DNA of 64,000 nucleotides from Tetragonia tetragonoides (Eukaryota; Streptophyta; Magnoliopsida; Caryophyllales; Aizoaceae): contig CM076144.1 of the NCBI GenBank assembly GCA_038025085.1, forward strand, positions 2,542,001 through 2,606,000, given 5' to 3'. Under the pieces are notes generated by a model. It saw nothing but the letters and a program-made list of their open reading frames with translations. It was not told the DNA's origin and searched no databases. Numbering within the stretch: position 1 is the stretch's first letter; every line of letters begins with the position of its first letter. Positions 28,501 through 39,800 of this stretch are shown here, piece after piece. The position numbers and the translations under genes were made by a program.

Positions 28501-28896
28501 TTCCGGACGGCATCCATGGGTATGGTACGCTACAAAATCCAAGAAGGTAGGCAATTGGTGAATGCACCATAAAAGAGAATGTAACAAAGAAGTGAGGGGA
28601 TACCAGGAACAATATCAAATTGGTGGAAACTACAAATGAACGTATAAGAGAAATAAGGCAAGCTTATATTCAAGAAATGAAACAGAGCTTAAGCGCTTAG
28701 CTGCCACTGTAATGCCTTATCAATCTTCCAAAATCTAATAAACTCAAACACACTACCAGAAAATTACAACTTACAACTTTACAAGCAATAGTAGACTCAG
28801 CCAAAAAGATAAAAGTACACCAAAATAGAACTATTAAATAAGAATAACTAATGAATTAGAAACTAACCTAACAAACTTCTCCTGGTTAGACTTCAT
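22529..28896 (-). CDS. cyclic nucleotide-gated ion channel, group I (CNGC1-like)
   Basis: Seven coding exons on the minus strand: 28868-28896, 27643-28192, 26350-26562, 25195-25475, 24421-24532, 23448-23684 and 22529-23227. All junctions are GT-AG and in frame; the product has 706 residues. It is a plasma-membrane tetrameric cation channel of the plant CNGC family, used for Ca2+ and K+ entry. It starts MKSNQEKFVRFQDW, typical of group I. Transmembrane segments lie in exons 2-4, the pore helix ends in FYCFWWGLQNL, and the filter triplet is GQN (361-363). The C-linker carries WMSHRLLPENLRERIRRYEQ. The cyclic-nucleotide domain carries GDFCGEELL (543-551), and the calmodulin-binding IQ motif is CFIQAAWRRY (618-627). 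It ends in LLQKPAEPDF. Sequence style is closest to CNGC1-type members, but the exact orthologue is not assigned. The tiny 29-base first exon is easily missed. Confidence 0.95.
25594..25870. mobile_element. hAT-like MITE in CNGC intron 3
   Basis: The left end gggcccatttagccaagctt pairs with the reverse complement of the right end, gagcccgtttggccaaactc. The inverted similarity continues inward through 'ctcccaagtt' and the 'cacctcctcttccc' tracts. A central near-palindrome, agaagtagagttactcaatctaacttctact, lies near 25718-25750. GGCCCGTTTGGCCAA-type ends are common in plant hAT MITEs. No coding sequence and no clear duplication. Confidence 0.72.
26869..27070. repeat. minisatellite, about 36 bp x 5.5, in CNGC intron 2
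   Basis: Units of the form 'tatgcatgatgggttcat..actgagtgtt.tag.tg' repeat from 26869 to 27070. One copy has an inserted 'aatttcat' and the last is partial. Each unit encodes MNPSCIQL on the minus strand, which produces a spurious repeat ORF. Confidence 0.88.
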
Positions 28897-29990
28897 CACT
28901 TTGGCCTGTAATTAACCTCCTGACTTTAGATAAGAAACAGTTGAACATTGACAAATTTTTCCTCAGTTTTCTTGAACATTTCCCAAAATATAACCAGTAT
29001 GACCACCTGGAGTCACCAAGATCATCGTCTCAGAACACAATGTTAACATTTTGGAAGCAACACAAGGCCAAACAACAACAAGAACAACAATGTTAACATT
29101 TTGGAAGCAACACAAGGCCAAACAACAAATCCAGAAATGATCATGCGACAGTTTCAAAACTTCAGCTTTCCTTTGGATAAATACGTAACGAAATCAGTAA
29201 GTAACGGAATGGGATCATAATTGCATTCTAAGGACCTAAACTCCTGTACATGTAAAACCCTCTAGAGGAAGGAAAAAAACACTGACTAGTGAGTATTATT
29301 CACAAATCCAGTTCTATAAGCCCCCAATTCTCAACCTAATGGCAATAACAGCAAGTGAATCGCACATAAAACTTCAGTAAATTAAAAAGAGATCACCAAT
29401 AAAAAATGAAAGGCACCCAGTAGGCCATTAAAATGAAATTACACAAATAAATGATAAAACCAAAGGCTTACCAAATATAAACGACACAAAATGCCTAAAG
29501 CCATAATTGGCAGTTCCTAGAAAATAAAGACTTCTTATAAAGGAGAAAATTTCACTTAGAATCACTGAACAAGGAATTTAAAAGGAGAGCAAAAACTTGT
29601 CAAAAACTTGTTCATACTAGAAATAGTATAATTCCTTCAAACAACCCAAACAATATACAAGACGTGTAACCAAAATAATCAAACCCACAATGAAAAACAT
29701 ACCACACACAATACTAATTACTAAACCCACAAAAATAAAAACCAGAAATAAGGGAAACTGGCAACTCCAACTACAAATTCCCACCAAAAATAAACAAAAA
29801 AGATGAGTACTTTACTACTTCATAATCATAAACTTCAAAAAATAATCACCACAAAAAAAAAAAAAAAAAAGGGGGTAAAGAAACATACCAAATAGAAACT
29901 GTGAGTTGGGCAGGGAGAGCGATGATGGTTTTCCACAGAGTGATAATGGTGGAAATGGAAGTTTCCTGGACACTTCTAAAGCAGTACCAC
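28897..29990 (-). other. probable 5' leader intron and leader exon of the CNGC gene
   Basis: On the minus strand a donor-like 'tatttg|gtatgt' near 29890 follows a leader-like sequence, and the coding start lies at 28896. The interval between them is A-rich on the plus strand (T-rich in the sense direction), as expected of an intron. Inferred from motifs only. Confidence 0.4.
29037..29128. repeat. tandem duplication, about 50 bp x 2
   Basis: 'aatgttaacattttggaagcaacacaaggccaaacaacaa' occurs twice, at about 29039 and 29089, identical over about 40 bases. Recent local duplication within the putative CNGC leader intron. Confidence 0.9.
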
Positions 29991-30639
29991 CACCTTTTTC
30001 TCCTAATTAACTGTTTTTTTCTTTTATAATTAACAATGCCAGTTTTAAATTAATTAACGGTTTAAATGAAGTTGTATTTAATTTCCTGGAGCATGGTAAG
30101 TGTGAAATTCTCTACCAACAAAACATCCAAAATGGAAAATGGGTATCGATGCTACGACAGATAGACTTCAGGACTGAGATAGACGCCAAAGATTTTCTTT
30201 TTTTATTTTATTTTCTTTGACAGAGTCAAATAATTCTTGACAAATAAAAGGACAGAGTCAAATAATAGTGTTTGTGGGACCACGTGTCCACGTACATCTT
30301 CAGTCCTTCAGGGAATTTATTTATTTTTTTTAGTAGAGGAAGCACTGCTCTTTGCCGGTTACATTCAAAGTCCGGATGGTCTAAAGGCCATAGATAGCAA
30401 TAACTACCAAAAAAACATGAAATTAAGGGTAATGAATCTTGAATTTGAATCTAGAAGTTGGAAGGATGAGAACTCTACCACTTAAGCTTCCACAATTTAC
30501 TCTTCCTACCGGGTAAATGCATTGCACTTCGTTTTCCCCCATATTTTTAACAATTTTGGCCCTAATCATGAGTTCCAAGTTAAAATCTAGATATTTCATT
30601 GTTATCCTAAGAGGACTCTTAGTGCCCTCGTTAGATCAT

Positions 30640-31650
30640 TTAGGTTTTGGATTTCGTATTCACCCACAATTTCGGTGCTTGCCCCTTTAGAGTGGATGAA
30701 CACTAGGTGGATTCAAATTTAATAAGTACACGATAACTAATTTTTCGGGCTCACATCTCCCTTAAGAGTGTCATGTGCGGTACGCTGCAAACATAACAGG
30801 TTTCGTATGGGAATTCCAAAAAACACGGATAATAAACTTTATTCTCAGTATTTTCGGAACCTTCGAGTTTTTTGCCCAAACTTCTAAACGCGGTCTATTA
30901 TCACTCATGACTCTAAGAGAACGCCCGATGCTCCCAGTAGTTATTTCAGATCTCGGAATATTGTATTCATCTATGTTTTCGGTGTTCTTTAGAGTGGGTG
31001 ACATGTAAAACGATCGTTCTAACCTAATAGGGACTCCACAACCAACTTTGTGGGCCTCCCATGTCTTCAAGGAGTGTCCTGTGCAATATGGTGCGGAAAT
31101 AACAAATATTGTTTTGTGGCGTTGCGGGAGCCCAAAAACGTGGAGTACAACATTCATTTTCCGCATTTCGGGGTGTGCTTGAGATTTTTGCCTAAATTTC
31201 TCCTTGGTTCGAATTTTCTTCCAAGAGGAACCCCCGCGCCTCCAATAGGTCATCCGAGTCTTTGAACTTCATATTCTCCATAATTTCGGTGTTCAACCAT
31301 TTCGAGTGGGTGACAAGTAAAACAGTCATCTAAGCATCAGAATGGACCTGATAACTGACCCCGCGGGTGCCCCATGCGCTCTAAGAATGTTTCGTACGAT
31401 ATGGTGTGAAATTAACAACTTTCATTTAAGGACCATCTGAAAGGCCAAACACATGTATTATAGCCTTCATTTTTCGGCTTCATATGGTCCGATTGAGATT
31501 TTTACCCAAACTTTTCATTGGGGGTCCATTATCACCCAATAGGACCCTTGATGCTCCTGGTAGCCCATCCGAGTCTCCGAACTTTGTAATCACCCATGAT
31601 TTTTGGTATTCAGTCTTTTCGAGTGAGTGACCACTAGAACGACCACACAA
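30640..31650. repeat. degenerate tandem array, period about 307-316 bp, at least 3.2 copies
   Basis: The same order of phrases recurs: '(a)tttcggtg' at 30669, 30977 and 31284 and as 'ttttggtatt' at 31600; 'gagtg(g/a)(g/a)tga'; '(g)gggc/tcccatg.. a(a)g(a)gtgtc.tgtgc..tatggtg'; 'gagatttttgcc(c/t)aaa'; 'gatgctcc..gtag'. Spacings are 307, 307 and about 316 bases. Copies have diverged strongly from each other. It lies in the divergent interval between the CNGC and PP2C genes. ORFs crossing it are not conserved between copies. Confidence 0.75.
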
Positions 31651-31799
31651 GCCATCAGACTCTCCCTCTTCTAGTGAAGTAGTTATGAGTCAAACCAGAT
31701 ATTTAACAGCGGGAGTGCTAGTATGATAAAGCCTAATTAGACCAAGATATAGCCTATAGGTGGTTGGAAAAAAAAAACAAAAAACCTAGTTGGCTAATC

Positions 31800-31802
<3 letters not shown>

Positions 31803-31848
<46 letters not shown>
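31803..31848. repeat. (AT)n microsatellite
   Basis: About 23 TA units. Confidence 0.95.
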
Positions 31849-31852
<4 letters not shown>

Positions 31853-32429
31853 TGGATGTGCACCCATGCTAGATTGACACGTAGGTTTAGACACATAAGC
31901 AAAATTTGATATGTCATCAAATACCCTAGATGCATGTATCTTCCTTTATACTATTTAATTCTTATTTGAATGTCATAAATTCCAATAAAAATTCACTTCA
32001 TCTATATGTCTATTAGAGATGTATCTAATATACTATTGCATTAATAATTCAATAAAAAAAGTTTCATTTTATATGAAACCAAATATATTTTATAAAAACG
32101 TGCATCACACGGGACATACAGTCAGAATTAAACAGAAAAGCAAAAAAAATTGATTTAAATATAGAAAGGGAGAGATACATAGATTAGGAACTTTATAGCA
32201 AGATGTGACATATGTAAAAAATTTGTTACAAGTTTGTACCAATAAAAATATTTTAATGGTTAAAAACACAGGATCGTGTATCACATGAAGATGTAACTAG
32301 TTTCTCAGATGAGTAGATGACCATGGTCCATACTTCCCATATGGTCCACTTTGCTTGATTCTATAATTTGATAGGAGATGGGACATATAGCTGTTATTAG
32401 TGGATGCATGAGTAATGCCACGTTGTCAC

Positions 32430-33811
32430 CCCTCTTCACTGCCAAGTTACATTAATAACATCTCCCTTTCTCTCTTTCTCTCTCCTTTTCTCGCCATTCC
32501 TCACTCTCTCTCCAAAAACTGGCTAATATCAGACACGCTCCTCATCATTCCATTCCATTTCATCATCTATCCCCCTTTTCTCTCTCTAGGGTTCCAATTT
32601 CTCTCTCTCTCTCTCTCTCCGATTTTACAGAGAGAGGAAACCAAAAGACGATTGCCTTTTTTCGCTTTCTCTCTGATTGATTCCAACATATTCTCATCAT
32701 CATCTAAAAGAAAATAAAAAAAATATTTATAGGCATAGATCGGGAGCTCTGAAGATTCGGATCATTTACCTTTTTTTTATTTGTTTGGTTCAATTCTTAC
32801 TAACAATTTTGGTTTATCCGATTCAATTTTTGATATTTTTTATCATCGGATAGTATTAATTTAAGGATTAGATATGATGGATCTGTAAATCTTTTGGATT
32901 TATTGATATTTTTTTTGTGGACGATGTGGTATTTTTTGCCCCCGGAGTGATCTTTTGTTAATGTAAGTTTGATTTCGCCCTTAATTAATGGCGTAGTAGC
33001 TTGAATTCAGCTTCTTTTTTTTTTTGGTTTGATTTGTTCTGTTTGCATTTTTGCTAGAAATGTTAAATATTTGAGGGGTATGATGTTGTTAGGTTTCAAG
33101 TTTTGTTTTAATGTTCATACTTTTTATCGGATTCTGATAAATTAGGGTCAATCTTGTTTTTTCAGGTGATGATATAGTTTCTCTAGAAAAAAGTGATAAT
33201 ATAGTTTGTGAAGATAGTAACTCTGTTATAAGGATTGATAAAACAAATTTTTAGTCCCATCCGAGAAAATAACAGAAGAATAAGGGTGAGTTGAAGAATT
33301 CTGTATGTGATTTTTAATTATCTACATGGAATCATTTAGTCTTGACCAGTTGCCCTCAGACCATTTTTATATGTTCCTGAAAACCACTTCAGGTTTATTA
33401 TATCTTCTATGTGTAGTGTTTATTTGGATTGTTGATATAGATAGTTAGCCCCATTTCAGAGGTTCAATAGGTTGATCGAACCACTGAACTTAAATGTTTA
33501 CCAACTGTTATTGTATTTTTGAAATTTGAGTCAAAATTATGGTTGAAATTGTGTGAGGAATTTTGTGATCTTTGCATTGTTGATATGATGAATTCAGCTT
33601 AAGGTGGTAAATTCCTAGGGGAAATGTGATAATATGGTGGTCTTTTTTCAAAATTAAATTCTGGGGACAAACGCCTCAAGCTGACAAATAAGCACTTTAC
33701 TATCATGTTTGTTATCCTGATATGATGGACTAATATTAAATATTGTTTTGATGCAAATTGTAGATATTCTGGTGATTGCACCACAGATTTAGTTCAGTCT
33801 GGCAGACTTAG
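32430..33811 (+). other. probable promoter, leader and leader intron of the PP2C76-like gene
   Basis: A TC-rich region with (CT)n at 32600-32620 is typical of plant 5' leaders. A T-rich stretch follows, to an acceptor-like 'gcaaattgtag' at 33765, just upstream of the coding start. No other gene is evident. The model is inferential. Confidence 0.4.
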
Positions 33812-36800
33812 ATGGTATGCAGCAGTTATCTAAGGAATGTCTTAATTCAAGCTGGGAGTATTGGAACTCTTTCCAGAAGAAGTTTTTGGTCAGGAAGTGT
33901 TGCGCGTGTTTTGCGTGACAATCTAGGCCTTGCACATCCCTGGAATTGTGAATTCAGAAAGTTCAGGACGAGTGTGAAAATGATGGTTGATACGAGTGCT
34001 ACCGAGAATCGGCGTTCCATAATCGGTGTTTTACCAGAGAAAGAGGATGATTGTGGCTATGCTACTGGAGGATGCAAAAGGTGATTCTCTCTGTTGCAGA
34101 TTTGTCCAACATATACTTTTTCTTGTACTTTCTTTGTATGCACTTGGTTGTTTGCAAAAGGAACAATAGTGATAATATGTGTAATGTCTTTTGATTATAT
34201 CAGGACAGCTGCGCCATAAGAGAATGTACTTTTATGTGGTTGGAATGGTTTAGATATCGCAATTTAATGTCTATATCTTTTTACTAGGAGTCAACCAAAA
34301 TCGATACAGCATTTGGCCTTCTCATGTAGATTATTTGTAGTTGTATGATGGAAATAGAAATTGGTGTTACAATTCAATGCAGTTGCTCTCTGCACTCCAA
34401 GCTTTCTTGTAGCATGTTAATGCAAGTAGTTACTGTGCAGTGTGCATTGAATAATTATGTTCCCATTAGGCACTTACTACGTTGATAGGTGATTCATTAT
34501 GCTTTAAATTCCAATATATGCCAAAAACCCTGAAGACTAGAACAGTCATAATTCCTAATAATAGTAATAATTAATATCAAGTAACAGAGATGCGTACCCG
34601 GTAAAGGTTGAGTGGTTCACTTTTTTGTGAGTGGCAACTAGCATGAAGCAGAGCTTCCATCGTGGGTATCAGAATCATAGTAGTTTTATTTTCTTGTACT
34701 ACAGAGTCTCACTTTTTATATTTTGTATTTTGCTTCAAGTGATGAACACTGTATTGTATGAACTCTTACAAGGTTATGAAAAAGCTGAAAAACAAAAAAA
34801 ATGATTCTCCATTATGTGGACTCCAATTTAATGGCAATGATATTAACTTTACCTTAGTTGGGCATTTGCAGACTTGTAGAATATACTCCGTATAGTATGC
34901 TAACCTCATAGCCATGTAGAACCTAAGGCTTTCTAATCCTAGGTATGGAAAAAAGAGTCCAACAACTATGCAGCATTTAGTTCTCACCATTAACTCCAAT
35001 CCCCTATCCAAGGTGACACCTTCTGATATTATAAGTTATGTACTTGCGAAGCCTATTTGTGCTTGGATTCTAGCAGTATGTGTTCTCCTTTGATGGTAAT
35101 AAAGTTAGTGTAGTAATGATCGCTTTACTGGTGTTTCTAGCTGTATGTTGTCCTGAAAACCCAAAGTTTCTTTGCCTTTATGGATTTTGTCGGTTATAAG
35201 TTATACGATTTTACAATCTCCTCTTGATTGTTGATTACCTAAACCTACATACTGAGGTTGTGTTTGATGCTCCCTTGGTCCCAAAGTGCAGGCCTTGTTG
35301 CTGTTCTGGGACATGCGAAAATAATGATTCACTTTCCTTTACAGTACTCTTACTAGTCTCTGCTCCGGGATACTTGGCTCACTATGTATTTAGATTCAAC
35401 CAAATCTTTTGCTGTCTTTCCTTAGATAGGAATGTTTTGTACTATATCCTATAAAAAAAGGGAGGAATATTTTGTACCATTGCTCTTAACTTCCTCATCC
35501 CTACCCTTTTTAAGGCTCACTTCCTCCAACGTAGATGTGTGACCCACAAGGCCACAACATAATGTTCACAACGGACTTTCTCACACTATCATTCACTCTA
35601 AGTCTAAGTATATATTATTTTTACGCAATATAGAGTGCAAATTTTATTTGAGGCAGAGGGAACCGGCTTTTGAACATTTGGTTATTGTCTTTAACTCTCA
35701 CATGATGCATCAATGTTATTCTGCAAATTGCTTTCTTGTTTTTGGTATATTAGTTTCCTGCTAAATTTGTCCTTGATATGATCCTGATATTGAGTGGAAC
35801 TGCACTTCTCTTTGATTTGTTTATGTTATGGCAGTGAAGATGGAAAACTAAGCTGTGGATATTCAAGTTTCCGGGGAAAGAGAGCTAGCATGGAAGACTT
35901 TTATGATGTCAAAATGTCCAAAATTGATGGGAAGACTGTCTGCCTCTTTGGGATTTTTGATGGTTCGATTTTCTTATTCTATTTGAGACATATTAAGTGG
36001 CATTCTATTTTTGAACCGTGATTGCATGTTATATCTTAGGTGCTAGAATTGTCCTTGCAGGGGTTGGGGGAGAGGGGTATGCTTGTTTAAATGCATGAGC
36101 GTCCATGTGAAGCTATTATCTTAATTATTGGTAGGTTACTGAGGCTGAAGCAGTGAAGCTAACTTGGGTGGAGTGTGTAATTATGAAGCTTTGGGTAAGA
36201 TGAATGGCATCAGATGCTTTTCCTAATAGGATTGTACAAAATGGGTTTGTTGTGTAAATATTGCGATTCACCTTCCTGGTTGTAAGATGGATGGCACCAG
36301 GAGGTTTGATAGGCTTGCATACGTGGAACGTGGATTTGCATATGAACCTAATATGGTTGGATTGGGAAATCAGATATGGCTATATGTCTCCCAACATCAA
36401 TAACAACAGCAGCAACACAAACACATATGAAAAGGGTGGAAAGAACAAAAAGGGGGGGGGGGGGAGGCAAGGGTTTGTTGATGTGTGCCAAATAAGCTGT
36501 AAATGGGATATACTGATAGGTGCACAATGTCGAAGCTCAAATATAGACATGTAGGTTGGGGAGATATCCTTTTGCTCAAGGCAGGAGAAAGTCCTTAATC
36601 TTGTGTGATTGACTTAGTTGGCTAGCAGATCCGCTGGAATTACAGCTCAAGTCGGAAGAAGAGATAATTGCAGGAATTCTTCAAATTTCCCATACTACTT
36701 AGCTAAATTCTTCAGGTCTGTTGATAGAAAAGTGTGTATAGTTGTTTTGAATTGCTTAAGAGAGCCCTGAACAAATGATGAGAGCACTCACTCATCCCCT

Positions 36801-39800
36801 TAGCCCCAAAAAAGAAAAAAGAAATCGTGAAAAATGAAGCTACGAAGCTTTATCATTAATGACAATTAGCAAAATAGAAACTTGTAAAGGGATTTTTATA
36901 AGGCTCCCAAATGAGATGAAGGTAGACAATTGACCGTGAAAGAATAAATCCAGTGCTCACTACCATTGATAAGTTTGTACATTGATGAAGATTGGTACTG
37001 TAGGATTTCTATCAGGCTACATTCACCTTGCCTACTTTGAGGGGAGAGTAATGATATTCATGCGATGAAATGTTGCAATAGGAATGACAGGAAATTGGAA
37101 CATACCTGTCTTGAACAGAGGTTGGAAGATCCAAGCCAAGTAGTCTGACTTGTGGGAAGAACAGGAAGACCCGGGGGGGGGGGGGTTGTAACTGACCTCT
37201 TCAATTTTTCTAAATCTATGGGGCATGATTATGATCTTTCATGGGTGATCGTTGACTTCAGGGCCAGTCGGTTTAGCTCGGACACTCAGGTTATCTAAAT
37301 AAGTAATTTATCTTCTCATGGGTATTATCCTCCTTAGATTATAATACATTGTTACTATTTTAGGCTTCCCTCTAAATTTCTTTCTTTCTCTCAATTAGGA
37401 ACAATTTTCACTTGAGTAATGTGTAGACCTGGGCAAACAGGCGGGTCCCCTGTGGCCGACCCGGACCGGTTTAAACCGGGCCACGACCCGCTCAAGCCAT
37501 TACTGGGTTGGGCCTTAAACAGGTCACAACATTTATGGTTGTTAACTGGTCGGGTCGGGTTGCCCACCGGGTCCCTTTTAAACATGTGGTCAGTTGGTCA
37601 CTCAATTTTCTCTCTCCTCCTCCTCCATTATTCTGTCTCTCTCCTCCACCCCCTCACCCAAAACTGAACTTGGAGTGCCCTCCATTAATTTGTTGCCCGA
37701 GCTTCTTGAAGTGCTCTTGCAAATCTGACAAGCGTCTCATTCTCGTTGGTGCTTTCTCATTTTCGTTTTTACTCCTTTCTTTGTCGTAATTCCATATCTG
37801 CATCACAATTTGCTCTTATAGTTCTGATATTTTGCCCTTTGGTTTATTTAGGGCCTTTTGAAACTCATTGGATGAGGGAGGAGAGAGAGAGGTGGTTGCA
37901 TGAGGTTGATTAAAATTTACAGTAATAAAGAGAGAGATTCTCTTGGTGTTGTCGCCATTTTTTTGATAGGGAATTGTGTATGAAGTAATAAGGGTCGATT
38001 AGTTCCATCATTTGCAAAAAAAAGAAAAGGGCTAAACGGGTCGCTGGACCCATGACCCGCCCAGGCCCATTAGTGATTATACCTGGCCCGACCCGGCCCA
38101 TTAATTTAATGGGCCGACCCGACCCAACCCCTTGCCCAGGTCTACAATGTATAATGAAAATTTGATTTCTATATCCTTGTTGTCTTATTTTATTATTATT
38201 ATTATTTTTTTTTTGGGGGAAAAAAAAAAAGAAGTTTTTGTGGGTCTATCGGAAACAGTCTCCCTTCTAGGCGACTAGTAGGGGTAAGATTGCGTACATC
38301 TGGACCTCCCCAGACCCCGCCCTAGGCGGGATACTTACTGGGTGGTGGTTGTTATTTTTTTTTGGGGGGGGGGGAGGGGGGTTGGTTTCATCGTATATTT
38401 CTTGATATCGCCATACCCTTATCTATGCATTATAGCTTCTAGCCTTCTAGGTATCATATTCAGTTACCCCCTATCACTCGTTAATTTTCTTTTTGCTTCT
38501 TTAGTATGAGTTCAGCAACTTATTTTTTTAGAAGTGAGTTCAGCATAATTATATCTGAGTGGATACAACATACAAGTAGCAAGTTGAAAACGAGTTCGGA
38601 CCATCCTATACTTTCAAATGGCGTAATATTTTGCTATCTAGGGAAACTATTATAATATGGAAAATTAGCAAGTGTTTTTGTTTTCTTATGATTAGTGAAT
38701 GGGCGATTCACACGTATTATTATCCTGGCAGGTCATGGTGGTTCTCGTGCAGCGGAGTATTTAAAGCGACACCTCTTCGAAAATCTCATGAAGCATCCAC
38801 AGTTTATGATGGACACAAGACTCGCTATAAGTGTGTTCAAACTTCTTTGATGTTCCATTCCCATGATCTTTTGTGCATAACATTCATGTGGCTGCAGCAT
38901 TTTCTTTGTGTCAATTGGCCATCTTGAATGCACTGACTAAGCGGATAAAAGGTTTCTTGAAGAAATTTGCTTGAAACTAATTTTTTATTCCATATTTTGT
39001 CACAAACTACCTAAAAGTCATCAAACGAACTTTTATGTCATCTTGAAAAAATGTGAAACAATAACTCTCGACAGATTTTGGTGAAAAATAGCACTTGAAA
39101 CTTCCTGATATGCCCTCAGCCCCTCATGTCTTGGGCACATTTTGACTGATTTCCCCCCTTCCCCTCTTTCCTTTGTTGTCTTTTGTGGAACCTCTCAGTT
39201 CTTGCTGATTTGCAAGTTTCCCCCCGCGCATCCCTCTCTATCTCATCGTATTTCCTATCTTATGCTCATTGTGAGCGCTAGAGATTTGGATTTCGACGAG
39301 AGCACGATGAAAGAGGAGGTGACGATTTGTTTATGTTAGTTTTCCATTTTTATTTTTATTTTGTTTGTCCTTGGCAGGAAGATACAAACTGAAATTGGGA
39401 TACTTGCTATTAAATTCATCGCTCATTAAGCAAATGAGCCTCCTAGAACTCTTAATTGAAATAGCTTAGCTTTTATTTTCGCAATTGAGGAATGGAGTTT
39501 TTATATGAAAATAATCTGCCGTGCCTAGACATGAGGGCATTTCAAGGAATTCAAGTGCGAATTCCACCAGAATCCGGGATGTAGTGATTTGAATGAAAAA
39601 GATATTTTTGACAAAAATGAGGTACAAATTCGGTAGTTTCCTCTGGCCCTTTACATCTAATGTGGAATGTTGTGGCCCTTGTGGGGTACTACATGGCATA
39701 AAATCTACCAGAAATTGCTTCTTTCTGATAAATGGGAAATTCTTCCAGGTGAAACGTACAAAAAAACTGACTCAGACTTCTTGGATGCTGAAAAGGATAC

